A stretch of DNA of 64,000 nt from Deinococcus arcticus (GTDB lineage: Bacteria > Deinococcota > Deinococci > Deinococcales > Deinococcaceae), in NCBI RefSeq assembly GCF_003028415.1, contig NZ_PYSV01000014.1, positions 1-64,000 of the forward strand, read 5' to 3'. Under the pieces are notes generated by a model, which ran no database searches, had not been told where the DNA came from, and was given only the letters and a program-made list of their open reading frames with translations. This document shows, piece by piece, positions 1 through 9,372 of this stretch. The stretch's first letter is position 1; each line of letters begins with the position of its first letter. Both the position numbers and the translations under genes were made by a program.

Positions 1-1532
1 CCACGGTGAGCCTGAGTGCGAGCCCAGGTGCGGTGACCAGTGCCGGTGCAGTGAGTTTGAGTGCCAGTGCGGGCGATAACGTGGGGGTGACGAAGGTGGA
101 GTTCTATCAGGGCTCGACCTTGCTGGGAACAGATACGACGGCGCCGTATACGGCAAGTGAGAACGTGACGAGTGCCCACAATGGCACGCGGACGTACACG
201 GCCAGAGCGTTTGATGCGGCGGGAAACAGCACCTCCGCGTCCGCCTCGGTCACTGTCTCCATCGGCACCACGCCCCCACCACCTCCGCCCCCCAGCGGTT
301 TCAAGAAGATCGCCTACTTTGCCCAGTGGGGCATCTACGGGCGCAACTATCAGGTGAAGAACATTGACACCAGCGGCACGGCCGCCACCCTCACGCACAT
401 CAATTACGCGTTCGGCAACATCTACAACGAGAACGGCACCTACCGCTGCAACATCGTGACCCGGGCCGAGACCGGCAACGGGGACGGCGGCGACGGCTTT
501 GCCGACTACGGCAAGGGCTTTGACGCCGCCACCAGCGTGGACGGCGTGGCCGACCGCTGGGACCAGCCGCTCAAGGGCAACTTCAACCAGATCAAGAAGC
601 TCAAGGCCAAATACCCCAACATCAAGGCCCTGATCTCGCTGGGCGGCTGGACCTGGAGCAAGCACTTCAGCGCCGCGTCCATGACCGACGCCTCGCGCAG
701 GGCGCTGGTCAGCTCCTGCATTGACGTGTACATCAAGGGCAACCTGCCGGTCTCGGACGGCGCGGGCGGCCCCGGGGCGGCGGCCGGCGTGTTTGACGGC
801 ATTGACATTGACTGGGAATACCCCGGGGGCGGCGGTCTGCCCACCAACGGTGTCAGTCCGCAGGACAAGCAGAACTTCACGCTGCTGCTGCAGGAGTTCC
901 GCCGCCAGCTCGACGCCTACAAGCCGGGCCTGCTGCTGACCATCGCCGCGCCGGGCGGGGCCGACAAGATTGCCAACCAGGACCCCGCCGCCTACAAGAA
1001 CGCTGTGGACTGGATCAACATCATGACCTACGACTTCCGGGGCGCCTGGGACGCGACGGGACCCACCAACTTCCACTCCAACCTGTACCCCAGCCCCAGC
1101 GACCCCGGCACGGGCGTGGTCAAGAACTACGCGGTGGACACCGCCGTCCAGGCGTTCCTAAATGCGGGCGTGCCGGCCAGCAAACTGGTGATCGGCATTC
1201 CCTTCTACGGACGCGGCTGGACCGGCGTGGGCAGCGCCAACAACGGTTTGTACCAGTCGGCCACAGGCCCGGCGCGCGGCACCTACGAGGCGGGCATCGA
1301 GGATTACAAGGTGCTGAAGAATGCCCCGGGCACCGTGTTCCGCGACCCCGTGACCAAGCAGATGTGGAAGTACGACGGCAGCACTTTCTGGAGCTACGAC
1401 GACCCCGAGGTGATTGCCACCAAGATGGCCTACGTGAAGCAAAAAGGCCTGGGCGGCGCCATGGCCTGGGCGCTGGACGGCGACGACGCCCAGGGCACGC
1501 TGGCCAAGGCCATCCACAACGGCCTGAGGTAA
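1..1532 (+). CDS. GH18 chitinase with N-terminal Ig-like module (5' end cut off by window)
   Basis: Secreted-type glycoside hydrolase family 18 enzyme, expected to cleave beta-1,4 bonds of chitin outside the cell. The reading frame is open to the left edge, so the true start and any signal peptide lie outside. The first ~85 residues form a bacterial Ig-like domain (GDNVGVTKVEFYQGSTLLG, then DAAGNSTSASASV), followed by a PPPPPPP linker at about residue 90 and the TIM-barrel domain to the end. The GH18 signature FDGIDIDWEYPG is intact; counting from base 6, the catalytic Glu is residue 271. SLGGWTWS (the SxGG motif) and the late barrel motif MAWALDGDD are also present. The gene stands alone, with a strong hairpin directly after its stop. 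Catalytic identity is near certain; exact substrate is inferred from the family. Confidence 0.93.
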   Translation, partial: TVSLSASPGAVTSAGAVSLSASAGDNVGVTKVEFYQGSTLLGTDTTAPYTASENVTSAHNGTRTYTARAFDAAGNSTSASASVTVSIGTTPPPPPPPSGFKKIAYFAQWGIYGRNYQVKNIDTSGTAATLTHINYAFGNIYNENGTYRCNIVTRAETGNGDGGDGFADYGKGFDAATSVDGVADRWDQPLKGNFNQIKKLKAKYPNIKALISLGGWTWSKHFSAASMTDASRRALVSSCIDVYIKGNLPVSDGAGGPGAAAGVFDGIDIDWEYPGGGGLPTNGVSPQDKQNFTLLLQEFRRQLDAYKPGLLLTIAAPGGADKIANQDPAAYKNAVDWINIMTYDFRGAWDATGPTNFHSNLYPSPSDPGTGVVKNYAVDTAVQAFLNAGVPASKLVIGIPFYGRGWTGVGSANNGLYQSATGPARGTYEAGIEDYKVLKNAPGTVFRDPVTKQMWKYDGSTFWSYDDPEVIATKMAYVKQKGLGGAMAWALDGDDAQGTLAKAIHNGLR

Positions 1533-1539
1533 GACCGAC

Positions 1540-1577
1540 CTCCGGTGCCATCGTGGGCAGACCCGATGGCACCGGAG
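1540..1577. terminator. Hairpin after the chitinase gene
   Basis: A perfect 14-bp stem (CTCCGGTGCCATCG at 1540-1553 with its complement at 1564-1577) begins 8 nt after the stop. There is no T tract, so it may be a non-canonical terminator or an mRNA-protecting hairpin. The rest of the 1533-1977 gap holds no convincing gene. Confidence 0.55.
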
Positions 1578-1806
1578 CGAGTCGAGAACGAGGACAACGG
1601 ACTCCGGGCGCCACACCCCCTCCGGGCTGGGCCCAGCGAGAGGCGCAACAGACGGAACCTGCCCCAGCCCCGAAAGGAGCCCACATGACCTGACAAAGAG
1701 TGACAACCGACCAGGAGGGAAGGGTGCTGAGGGGCGCCCTTCTCCGCTGTTTGGGGGGTATTGTTGAGGCCCTCCGCCAGAGTCCCACGACGAAAGGCCC
1801 ACAGTT

Positions 1807-1826
1807 GCATGAAGAAGAGTTCATGC
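1807..1826. promoter_or_regulatory. Dyad upstream of the poly-HAMP kinase operon
   Basis: GCATGAA (1807-1813) and TTCATGC (1820-1826) form a perfect 7-bp dyad with a 6-nt centre, 150 bp before the kinase start. It could be an operator or a leader hairpin; no clear -35/-10 pair could be assigned near it. Confidence 0.3.
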
Positions 1827-1977
1827 GCAGGGGGGGCCTGCCCACCTGCTGGGCGCCGCGCCGGCCCCGGCACCCCGCCGCCCGCTATCCTGACCCGGAT
1901 ATGGCCCGACTGCGCCGCTTTGGCCTCTTTGCCCGCCCTGCCTCCCTGCGCCCCCTTTCCGCTCCAGGCAGGACGCG

Positions 1978-4900
1978 ATGACCACCACCGACCGCCTGGA
2001 CGCCCAGGCCATCTTGCAGGCCCTGAATGCCTACCGCCGGGGTGATTTCAGCGCCCGGCTGCCGCTCACCTGGGACGGCGTGGAAGGGCGCATTGCCGAG
2101 ACTTTCAATGATCTGGTGGAAGAGAGCGCGCGCATTGCCCAGGACGTGACCCGGGTGGGCCGCGCCGTGGGCAAGGAAGGCAACACCAAGCAGCGCATTC
2201 CGCTGGGCCCCACCACCGGCAGCTGGGCCGCCCTGATCGAGAACGTGAACGATCTGGTGGACGACCTGGTCTGGCCCACGAGCGAGATGACGCGCGTGGT
2301 CACGGCCGTGGCCCACGGCGACCTGTCGCAGACCATGGCCACCGAGGTCAACGGCCGCCCCATGCAGGGCCAGTTCCTGCAGATCGTGACCACCCTGAAC
2401 ACCATGGTGGCCCAGCTGAACGCCTTTGCGGGCGAGGTGACGCGCGTGGCCCGTGAGGTGGGCACCGAAGGCAAGCTGGGCGGCCAGGCCAACGTGGAAG
2501 GCGTGGGCGGCGTGTGGCGTGACCTCACCGAGAACGTGAACTTCATGGCGAACAACCTGACCGGGCAGGTGCGCAACATTGCGGACGTGACCACGGCGGT
2601 GGCGAACGGCGACCTGAGCCGCAAGATCACCGTGGACGCCCGGGGCGAGATCCTGGAGCTGAAAAACACCATCAACACCATGGTGGACCAGCTCAACGCC
2701 TTTGCCAGCGAGGTGACGCGCGTGGCCCGCGAGGTGGGCACCGAGGGCCGCCTGGGCGGTCAGGCCGATGTGCGCGGCGTGGGGGGCACCTGGAAGGACC
2801 TCACCGACAACGTGAACTTCATGGCGAACAACCTGACCGGGCAGGTGCGCAACATTGCGGACGTGACCACGGCGGTGGCGAACGGCGACCTGAGCCGCAA
2901 GATCACCGTGGACGCCCGGGGCGAGATTCTGGACCTGAAAAACACCATCAACACCATGGTGGACCAGCTCAACGCCTTTGCCAGCGAGGTGACGCGCGTG
3001 GCCCGCGAGGTGGGCACCGAGGGCAAGCTGGGCGGGCAGGCGCAGGTGGTGGGTGTGGGCGGCACCTGGAAGGACCTCACGGAGAACGTGAACTCCATGG
3101 CTTCCAACCTCACCGACCAGGTGCGTAACATCGCCTTCGTGACCACCGCCGTGGCGAACGGCGACCTGAGCAAGAAGATCACCGTGGACGTCAAGGGTGA
3201 GATTCTGGACCTGAAAAACACCGTGAACACCATGGTGGACCAGCTCAACGCCTTTGCGGGCGAGGTCACCCGCGTGGCCCGTGAAGTGGGCACGGAAGGG
3301 AAGCTGGGCGGGCAGGCCGACGTGCGCGGGGTGGCCGGCACCTGGAAGGACCTCACGGACAACGTGAACTTCATGGCCTCCAACCTCACAGACCAGGTGC
3401 GTAACATCGCCTTTGTGACCACGGCCGTGGCAAACGGGGACCTGAGCAAGAAAATCACCGTGGATGTCAAGGGTGAGATTCTGGACCTGAAAAACACCGT
3501 GAACATCATGGTGGACCAGCTCAACGCCTTTGCCAGTGAGGTGACGCGCGTGGCCCGTGAAGTGGGCACCGAGGGCAAGCTGGGCGGGCAGGCCAACGTG
3601 CCCGGCGTGGGCGGCACCTGGAAGGACCTCACCGAGAACGTGAACTCCATGGCCTCGAACCTCACGGGGCAGGTGCGCGGCATTGCCCGCGTGGTGACGG
3701 CGGTGGCGAACGGCGACCTGAAAAAGACGCTGACCCTGGAAGCCAAGGGCGAGATTGCCGAGCTGGCCGAGACCATCAATTCCATGATCGAGACGCTGGC
3801 CACCTTCGCCCAGCAGGTGACCGGCGTGGCGCGCGAGGTGGGTGTGGAAGGCCGCCTGGGCGGGCAGGCCAGCGTGCCCGGCGCCAGCGGCACCTGGAAG
3901 GACCTGACCGACAACGTGAACCAGCTGGCGGCCAACCTGACCACCCAGGTGCGCGCCATTGCCGACGTGGCCACCGCCGTGACGGCCGGCGACCTCACCC
4001 GCTCGATCAATCTGGATGCCCGGGGCGAGCTGGACGCGCTGAAAGACAACATCAACGAGATGATTGTCAACCTGCGCGAGACCACCGAGAAGAACACCGA
4101 GCAGGACTGGCTGAAAACCAACCTCGCCAAGTTCACGCGGATGCTGCAGGGTCAGCGCGACCTGCTGACCGTCAGCCGCCTGATTCTCTCGGAGCTGGCG
4201 CCGCTGGTGCGTGCCCGGCACGGCGTCTTTTACACCATAGAAGAGGACAGCACCACCCTGCAGCTGCAGGCCAGCTACGCCTACCGCGAGCGCAAGGGGC
4301 TGGCCAACCGCTTCATGCTGGGCGAGGGCCTGGTGGGGCAGGCCGCGCTGGAACAGGAAATGATCGTCCTGACCCATGTGCCCGACGATTACGTGCAGAT
4401 TAACTCCGGGCTGGGGGCGGGCGCGCCGCGCACCATCGTGGTGCTGCCGGTGGTGTTTGAAGGGCAGACCAAGGCCGTCATTGAACTGGCCTCCTTTGAA
4501 ACCTTCAGCGCCACCCACCTGAGCTTCCTGGAGCAGTTCACCGAATCGGTGGGCATCGTGCTGAACACCATTCAGGCCACCATGCGCACAGAAACGTTGC
4601 TGCGCCAGTCGCAGGGCATGGCCCAGGAACTGCAGAGCCAGCAGGAAGAACTGCGCCAGACCAACGAGGAACTGGAAGAAAAGGCCCGGTTGCTGGCCGA
4701 CCAGAACCGCGAGGTGGAGCACAAGAACCGGCAGGTGGAATCCGCCCGCCACGCCCTGGAAGAAAAGGCCGCGCAATTGGCCCTGACCAGCAAATACAAG
4801 AGCGAGTTCCTGGCGAACATGAGCCACGAACTGCGCACGCCTCTGAACAGCCTGCTGCTGCTGGCCGGGCAGCTGCGCGAGGACCCGCAGGGCAACCTCT

Positions 4901-6831
4901 CCGAGCAGCAGAAAGCCTACGCCAAGACCATCTTTGCGGCCGGCAACGATCTGCTGAGCCTCATCAACGACATCCTGGACCTCTCGAAGATCGAATCCGG
5001 CACCGTGAACGCCGACCCCACCCAGGTTTCCTTCGCGCGCATCCGGGAAGCGGTCGAGACCACCTTTGCTCACCTGGCCGCCGAAAAGGGCGTCGAACTG
5101 CGCCTGGACTTCAGCCCGCAGCTGCCGGCCAGCCTGTACACCGACGACACCCGCCTGCTGCAGATTCTGAAAAACCTGCTGTCCAACGCCTTTAAATTCA
5201 CGGCAGAGGGCCACGTGGCGCTGGAGGTGGCCCCGGCCAAGGGTGGCTGGAGCCCCGACCAGACGGCGCTGAATAGCGCCCCCAGCGTGGTCGCCTTCCG
5301 TGTGGCCGATACCGGCATCGGCATTGCGGCCGATAAGCAGCGCCTGATTTTCGAGGCGTTTCAGCAGGCCGACGGCTCCACCAGCCGCAAGTACGGCGGC
5401 ACCGGCCTGGGGCTGGCCATCAGCCGCGAACTGGCGCGCATTCTGGGCGGCGAGATTCTGCTGGAGAGCACCCCCGGCCAGGGCAGCCGCTTTACCCTGT
5501 ACCTGCCGCTGCGCTTTCAGGCCCCGCCTGAAGGGCGCGCGCGCCCGGCCACCACGCCCCTGCCGCCCCTGGCCCCGGCCGCCCCGGCCCTGCCTGCCCC
5601 CGAGCTGGCCGCGCCAGACACGCTGGTGCAGGACGACCGCGCCTCGCTGCAACCCGGCGACCGCATCCTGCTGATCGTGGAAGATGACCCCGCTTACGCG
5701 GGCGTGCTGCTGGACCTCGCGCACGAGCGCGGCTTCATGGCGCTGGTGGCCGGGCGCGGCGATCAGGCGCTGCACCTCGCGCAGACCTACCGCCCGGCGG
5801 CCGTCACCCTGGACCTCACGCTGCCTGACACCAACGGCTGGGCGGTGCTGGACGCCCTGAAGCACGACCCCCAGACCCGGCACATTCCGGTGCATATCAT
5901 TTCCGGGCAGGAGCCCAGCATCGTCAGCCGCAAACTGGGCGCGCTGGACCACACCACCAAGGCCGGCACCCGGCAGCAGCTGACCGACGTGTTTACCAAC
6001 CTCGAAGCCTTCCTGGCCCGCCGGGTCAAGCGCGTGCTGATCGTGGAGGACGACGAGACGCAGCGTCAGAGCCTGGAAGAGCTGATTGGCGATACCGATG
6101 TGGAGACTGTGGCGGTGACCACCGGGGCCGCTGCCCTGGAGGCCCTGCAGGACGCGCCGTTTGACTGCATCGTGCTGGACCTGCACCTGCCCGACATGAG
6201 CGGCTTTGACCTGATGAGCACCCTGCACGAGACGCCCGCCTACCGCGCCATTCCGATCATCGTGTACACCGCCCAGGACCTCACGCGCGCCCAGGAAACG
6301 CAGCTGCGTAGGGCCGCCAAGTCCATCATCCTGAAAGACGTGCGCTCACCCGAGCGCCTGCTGGACGAGGTGACCCTGTTCCTGCACCGCGTGGAGGCCA
6401 GCCTGCCCGAGGGCAAACGCCAGATTCTGGCTGGCGCGCGCCAGCAGGAACCTGAACTGCACGGCAAGAAGGTGCTACTGGTGGACGACGACATCCGCAA
6501 CATCTTTGCGCTGACGGCGGTGCTGGAGCGCCACCAGATGCAGATTGTCACCGCCGAGAACGGACGCGAGGCCCTGGCCGCCCTGGAGGCCCATGACGAC
6601 ATTGATCTGGTGCTGATGGACGTGATGATGCCGGAACTCGACGGCTACGAAACCACGCGCCTGATTCGCCGCAACCCGGCCTATGCGGCCTTACCCATCA
6701 TCTCGCTGACTGCCAAGGCCATGCCCGGCGACCGCGAGCAGTCCATCGAATCCGGGGCCAGCGACTACATCAGCAAGCCGGTCAATACCGCGCAGCTGCT
6801 CTCCCTGCTGCGGGTGTGGCTCTCGAAGTGA
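1978..6831 (+). CDS. Soluble poly-HAMP hybrid histidine kinase with three receiver domains
   Basis: A 1617-aa cytoplasmic sensor kinase with no transmembrane segment. Residues ~60-690 are a tandem array of HAMP units with a period of ~92 aa (recurring [44 protein letters not shown]). A GAF-like domain follows (~720-860), then a Glu-rich coiled coil, a HisKA domain with phospho-acceptor H950 in [11 protein letters not shown], an HATPase domain ([15 protein letters not shown]) and three receivers ([29 protein letters not shown]). The HAMP array and its motifs match fungal group III (Nik1/Os-1) kinases and their bacterial relatives, which respond to osmotic or similar stress. The signal here is unknown. 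It overlaps the next gene by GTGA, so the two are probably translationally coupled. Confidence 0.93.
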   Translation: MTTTDRLDAQAILQALNAYRRGDFSARLPLTWDGVEGRIAETFNDLVEESARIAQDVTRVGRAVGKEGNTKQRIPLGPTTGSWAALIENVNDLVDDLVWPTSEMTRVVTAVAHGDLSQTMATEVNGRPMQGQFLQIVTTLNTMVAQLNAFAGEVTRVAREVGTEGKLGGQANVEGVGGVWRDLTENVNFMANNLTGQVRNIADVTTAVANGDLSRKITVDARGEILELKNTINTMVDQLNAFASEVTRVAREVGTEGRLGGQADVRGVGGTWKDLTDNVNFMANNLTGQVRNIADVTTAVANGDLSRKITVDARGEILDLKNTINTMVDQLNAFASEVTRVAREVGTEGKLGGQAQVVGVGGTWKDLTENVNSMASNLTDQVRNIAFVTTAVANGDLSKKITVDVKGEILDLKNTVNTMVDQLNAFAGEVTRVAREVGTEGKLGGQADVRGVAGTWKDLTDNVNFMASNLTDQVRNIAFVTTAVANGDLSKKITVDVKGEILDLKNTVNIMVDQLNAFASEVTRVAREVGTEGKLGGQANVPGVGGTWKDLTENVNSMASNLTGQVRGIARVVTAVANGDLKKTLTLEAKGEIAELAETINSMIETLATFAQQVTGVAREVGVEGRLGGQASVPGASGTWKDLTDNVNQLAANLTTQVRAIADVATAVTAGDLTRSINLDARGELDALKDNINEMIVNLRETTEKNTEQDWLKTNLAKFTRMLQGQRDLLTVSRLILSELAPLVRARHGVFYTIEEDSTTLQLQASYAYRERKGLANRFMLGEGLVGQAALEQEMIVLTHVPDDYVQINSGLGAGAPRTIVVLPVVFEGQTKAVIELASFETFSATHLSFLEQFTESVGIVLNTIQATMRTETLLRQSQGMAQELQSQQEELRQTNEELEEKARLLADQNREVEHKNRQVESARHALEEKAAQLALTSKYKSEFLANMSHELRTPLNSLLLLAGQLREDPQGNLSEQQKAYAKTIFAAGNDLLSLINDILDLSKIESGTVNADPTQVSFARIREAVETTFAHLAAEKGVELRLDFSPQLPASLYTDDTRLLQILKNLLSNAFKFTAEGHVALEVAPAKGGWSPDQTALNSAPSVVAFRVADTGIGIAADKQRLIFEAFQQADGSTSRKYGGTGLGLAISRELARILGGEILLESTPGQGSRFTLYLPLRFQAPPEGRARPATTPLPPLAPAAPALPAPELAAPDTLVQDDRASLQPGDRILLIVEDDPAYAGVLLDLAHERGFMALVAGRGDQALHLAQTYRPAAVTLDLTLPDTNGWAVLDALKHDPQTRHIPVHIISGQEPSIVSRKLGALDHTTKAGTRQQLTDVFTNLEAFLARRVKRVLIVEDDETQRQSLEELIGDTDVETVAVTTGAAALEALQDAPFDCIVLDLHLPDMSGFDLMSTLHETPAYRAIPIIVYTAQDLTRAQETQLRRAAKSIILKDVRSPERLLDEVTLFLHRVEASLPEGKRQILAGARQQEPELHGKKVLLVDDDIRNIFALTAVLERHQMQIVTAENGREALAALEAHDDIDLVLMDVMMPELDGYETTRLIRRNPAYAALPIISLTAKAMPGDREQSIESGASDYISKPVNTAQLLSLLRVWLSK

Positions 6832-7664
6832 ACGGCGAGTTTCCCAAAGAGCCCCTGCAGGACATTGAGCTGTCGCTGCTGCTCGAAGCCGTGTACCGCG
6901 TGACCGGGCACGATTTCCGTGCCTACACCACCGCCACCATCCGCCGCCGGGTGCTGCACGCGGTGGCCGAGGAGGGCCTGGGCAGCATCAGCGCGCTGCA
7001 GGCGCGGACCCTGCATGACCCGGCCGCCATGCAGCGCCTGCGCGAAACGCTGGCCATCAATGTCACCGAGATGTTCCGCGACCCCACCTTCTTCCGGGCC
7101 CTGCGCGAACAGGTGCTGCCCCTGCTGCGCACCCACCCGTTTGTGCGGGTGTGGCACGCGGGCTGCTCCACGGGCGAGGAGGTGTATTCGCTGGCCATCT
7201 TGCTGCACGAAGCGGGGCTGCTCTCGCGCAGCCGCCTGTACGCCACCGATATGCACGCTCCGGCGCTGCAACAGGCGCGCCAGGGCATCTATCCGCTGGA
7301 CAAGCTGGCGGCCCATGCAGAAAACTACGCGCTGTCGGGTGGACAGGCCGAATTCAGGGACTACTTTACCCAGCAGTACGGCCACGCCCGGGTCAAGGCG
7401 TTTCTGCGCCAGCCGATCATCTGGGGCCAGCACAACCTCGCCACCGATTCGTCGTTCAACGAGTTTCACCTGATTCTGTGCCGCAACGTGATGATCTATT
7501 TCACCCGCCCGCTGCAGGACCACGTGCAGGCCCTGCTGTGGGAAAGCCTGATGCCGTTTGGCGTGCTGGGCCTGGGCCACCACGAGAGCCTGGATTTCAG
7601 TCCGCAGGCGGTGCGTTTTGAGCCGCTGAATCTGGCGGAAAAACTCTACCGGCGGGTGGGGTGA
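6828..7664 (+). CDS. cheR: CheR-type protein-glutamate methyltransferase
   Basis: A SAM-dependent methyltransferase of the CheR family, which methylates glutamates in chemoreceptor-like coiled coils. Visible motifs are [12 protein letters not shown] in the N-terminal helical/CheR junction, [12 protein letters not shown] (SAM-binding motif I) and [11 protein letters not shown] near the C-terminus. The length (~278 aa) is normal. The preferred start is the GTG at 6828, which overlaps the kinase stop as GTGA; a GTG at 6816 in the same frame is the alternative. No methyl-accepting chemotaxis protein lies nearby. Its position between two sensor kinases suggests it may modify the poly-HAMP kinase or act in a non-motility signalling route; that role is inferred. 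Confidence 0.9.
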   Translation: MNGEFPKEPLQDIELSLLLEAVYRVTGHDFRAYTTATIRRRVLHAVAEEGLGSISALQARTLHDPAAMQRLRETLAINVTEMFRDPTFFRALREQVLPLLRTHPFVRVWHAGCSTGEEVYSLAILLHEAGLLSRSRLYATDMHAPALQQARQGIYPLDKLAAHAENYALSGGQAEFRDYFTQQYGHARVKAFLRQPIIWGQHNLATDSSFNEFHLILCRNVMIYFTRPLQDHVQALLWESLMPFGVLGLGHHESLDFSPQAVRFEPLNLAEKLYRRVG

Positions 7665-9232
7665 TGACCGCGCCCGTCCTCACGCCACGCGCCCGCATCC
7701 TGATTGTGGACGATCAGGACGCCAAGCGCCTGGGCCTGGCCGCTGCCCTGGAACCGCTGGGGCAGGAAGTGGTGCTGGTGGCCTCGGGCCGCGAAGCGCT
7801 GCGGCACCTGCTGACGGAAGAGTTCGCCGTGATCCTGCTGGACGTACAGATGCCGGACATGGACGGCTTTGAAACCGCCCGCCTGATTCGCAGCCGCCGC
7901 CAGACCGAAACCACCCCGATCATCTTTGTCACCGCCCATGACCGCGCCGAGGCCGACATGCTGGGCGGCTACCACCTGGGGGCAGTGGACTTTATCTTCT
8001 CGCCGGTGCGCGCCGAGGTGCTGCGGGCCAAGGTGAACGTGTTCGTGGAGCTGCACCTCAAGACCCTGACGGTGCAGGCGCACGAGCGGCGGCTGCGCGA
8101 ACTGGAAAGCCGGCAGGCGCAGCACGAACTGGCCAAGCTGTGGGGCGCGATTGCCCAGTCGGCTGACCCCGTGATGATCACCAGCCGCGACGGCCGGATT
8201 GAATACGTGAACAGCGCCTTTGAGCGCGTGACCGGCTACAGCGCCGACGAAGCGCTGGGCCAGACGCCGGCCCTGCTCAATTCCGGGCGGCAGGACGCGG
8301 CCTTTTTCGAGGCCCTGTGGCGCACGCTGCTGTCCGGCGAGGTCTTCCGGGGCGAGTTCATCAACCGGCGCAAGGGCGGCGGCGAGTACTTTGAGGAAAA
8401 GACCATCACGCCCATCCGCGACGAGGCCGGGCACATCACCCACTTCGTGGCCACCAGCCAGGACGTGACCTACCGCAAGCAGATGGAAGCCGAACTGCAC
8501 GCCCTGAACGCCTCGCTGGAAGCGCGGGTGCAGGAGCGCACCGCCGAGCTGGAGGACGTGAACAGCGAACTGGAAGCCTACGCCTACTCCATCTCGCATG
8601 ACCTGCGCACGCCGCTGCGCCACATCGGGTCCTTTGCCGACCTGCTGGCCCGCTCCAGCGCCGAGAACCTGGGCGACAATGGGCGGCGCTACCTGGGCAT
8701 CATTCAGGACGGCGCCGTGAAGATGGAAGCGCTGATTGACGGCCTGCTGGATTTTGCGCGCACCGGCCGCAGCGAACTGCGCCCCCAGGCCATTGACCTG
8801 CCCCGGGTGGTCCGCGAGCTGATCGCCGAGCTGCCCGGCGCCGAGGCCGCCACCTGGGAACTGGGTGACCTGGGCACCGTCTGCGGCGATCTGCTGGGTG
8901 TGCGCCAGGTGCTGACCAACCTGCTGACCAACGCCCTGAAGTACGCCCACCCCGCCCGGCCGCCCCGCATTGAGGTCTGGAGTCAGGCGGGCCAGGGCGA
9001 GCAGACCGTGCATGTGCGCGACAACGGCCTGGGCTTCGACATGACCTATGCCCAGCGCCTGTTCGCGGTCTTTCAGCGCCTGCACACCGAGGCGCCGGGT
9101 CACGGGGTGGGGCTGGCCATCGTCAAGCGCATTGTGACGCGCCACGGCGGGCGCATCTGGGCCGAGAGCGTGGAGGGCCAGGGCTCCACCTTCAGCTTCA
9201 GCCTGCCCTGCAGCGAGCCGCCGCCCCCCTGA
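7664..9232 (+). CDS. Receiver-PAS-histidine kinase
   Basis: A soluble signalling protein of ~522 aa. The N-terminal receiver (ILIVDDQDAKR; phospho-acceptor region VILLDVQMPDMDGFE) is followed by a short coiled coil, a PAS domain (ITSRDGRIEYVNSAFERVTG) with a PAC-like tail, a HisKA domain with SISHDLRTPLRHI, and an HATPase domain (DNGLGFDMTYA, FQRLHTEAPGHGVGLA). The kinase half is of the phytochrome-like type common in Deinococcus and cyanobacteria. The start ATG at 7664 overlaps the cheR stop (TGATG); a GTG at 7661 is also possible. As the receiver is N-terminal, it may accept phosphate from the poly-HAMP kinase and pass a signal on. Third gene of the operon, ending at a strong bidirectional terminator. 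Confidence 0.92.
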   Translation: MTAPVLTPRARILIVDDQDAKRLGLAAALEPLGQEVVLVASGREALRHLLTEEFAVILLDVQMPDMDGFETARLIRSRRQTETTPIIFVTAHDRAEADMLGGYHLGAVDFIFSPVRAEVLRAKVNVFVELHLKTLTVQAHERRLRELESRQAQHELAKLWGAIAQSADPVMITSRDGRIEYVNSAFERVTGYSADEALGQTPALLNSGRQDAAFFEALWRTLLSGEVFRGEFINRRKGGGEYFEEKTITPIRDEAGHITHFVATSQDVTYRKQMEAELHALNASLEARVQERTAELEDVNSELEAYAYSISHDLRTPLRHIGSFADLLARSSAENLGDNGRRYLGIIQDGAVKMEALIDGLLDFARTGRSELRPQAIDLPRVVRELIAELPGAEAATWELGDLGTVCGDLLGVRQVLTNLLTNALKYAHPARPPRIEVWSQAGQGEQTVHVRDNGLGFDMTYAQRLFAVFQRLHTEAPGHGVGLAIVKRIVTRHGGRIWAESVEGQGSTFSFSLPCSEPPPP

Positions 9233-9324
9233 AACGCGGCCCGTCGGCCAGAAGCAGCGCAGGGGGGTCACAGCAGGGGGCGCCGTTCACCAGACCCAGG
9301 GCCTCTGGAGACGGCAAGCACAGG

Positions 9325-9357
9325 AGGGGCGGCGGTGAAGTTCTCACCGCCGCCCCT
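9325..9357. terminator. Bidirectional terminator between convergent operons
   Basis: AGGGGCGGCGGTGA (9325-9338) pairs perfectly with TCACCGCCGCCCCT (9344-9357) around a 5-nt AGTTC loop. It sits between the rightward kinase operon and the leftward DUF4157 gene. Confidence 0.75.
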
Positions 9358-9372
9358 GACCACCCTCCGGTT

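Noticed and set aside
2420..3960. Regular 276-bp repeats, considered as a CRISPR or minisatellite
   Set aside because: They are in-frame HAMP units of one protein, with no spacer pattern.
1885..6228. A 1447-codon open frame on the minus strand under the poly-HAMP kinase
   Set aside because: It is the antisense shadow of a repetitive high-GC gene, with His/Gln/Gly-rich low-information translation and no domain.
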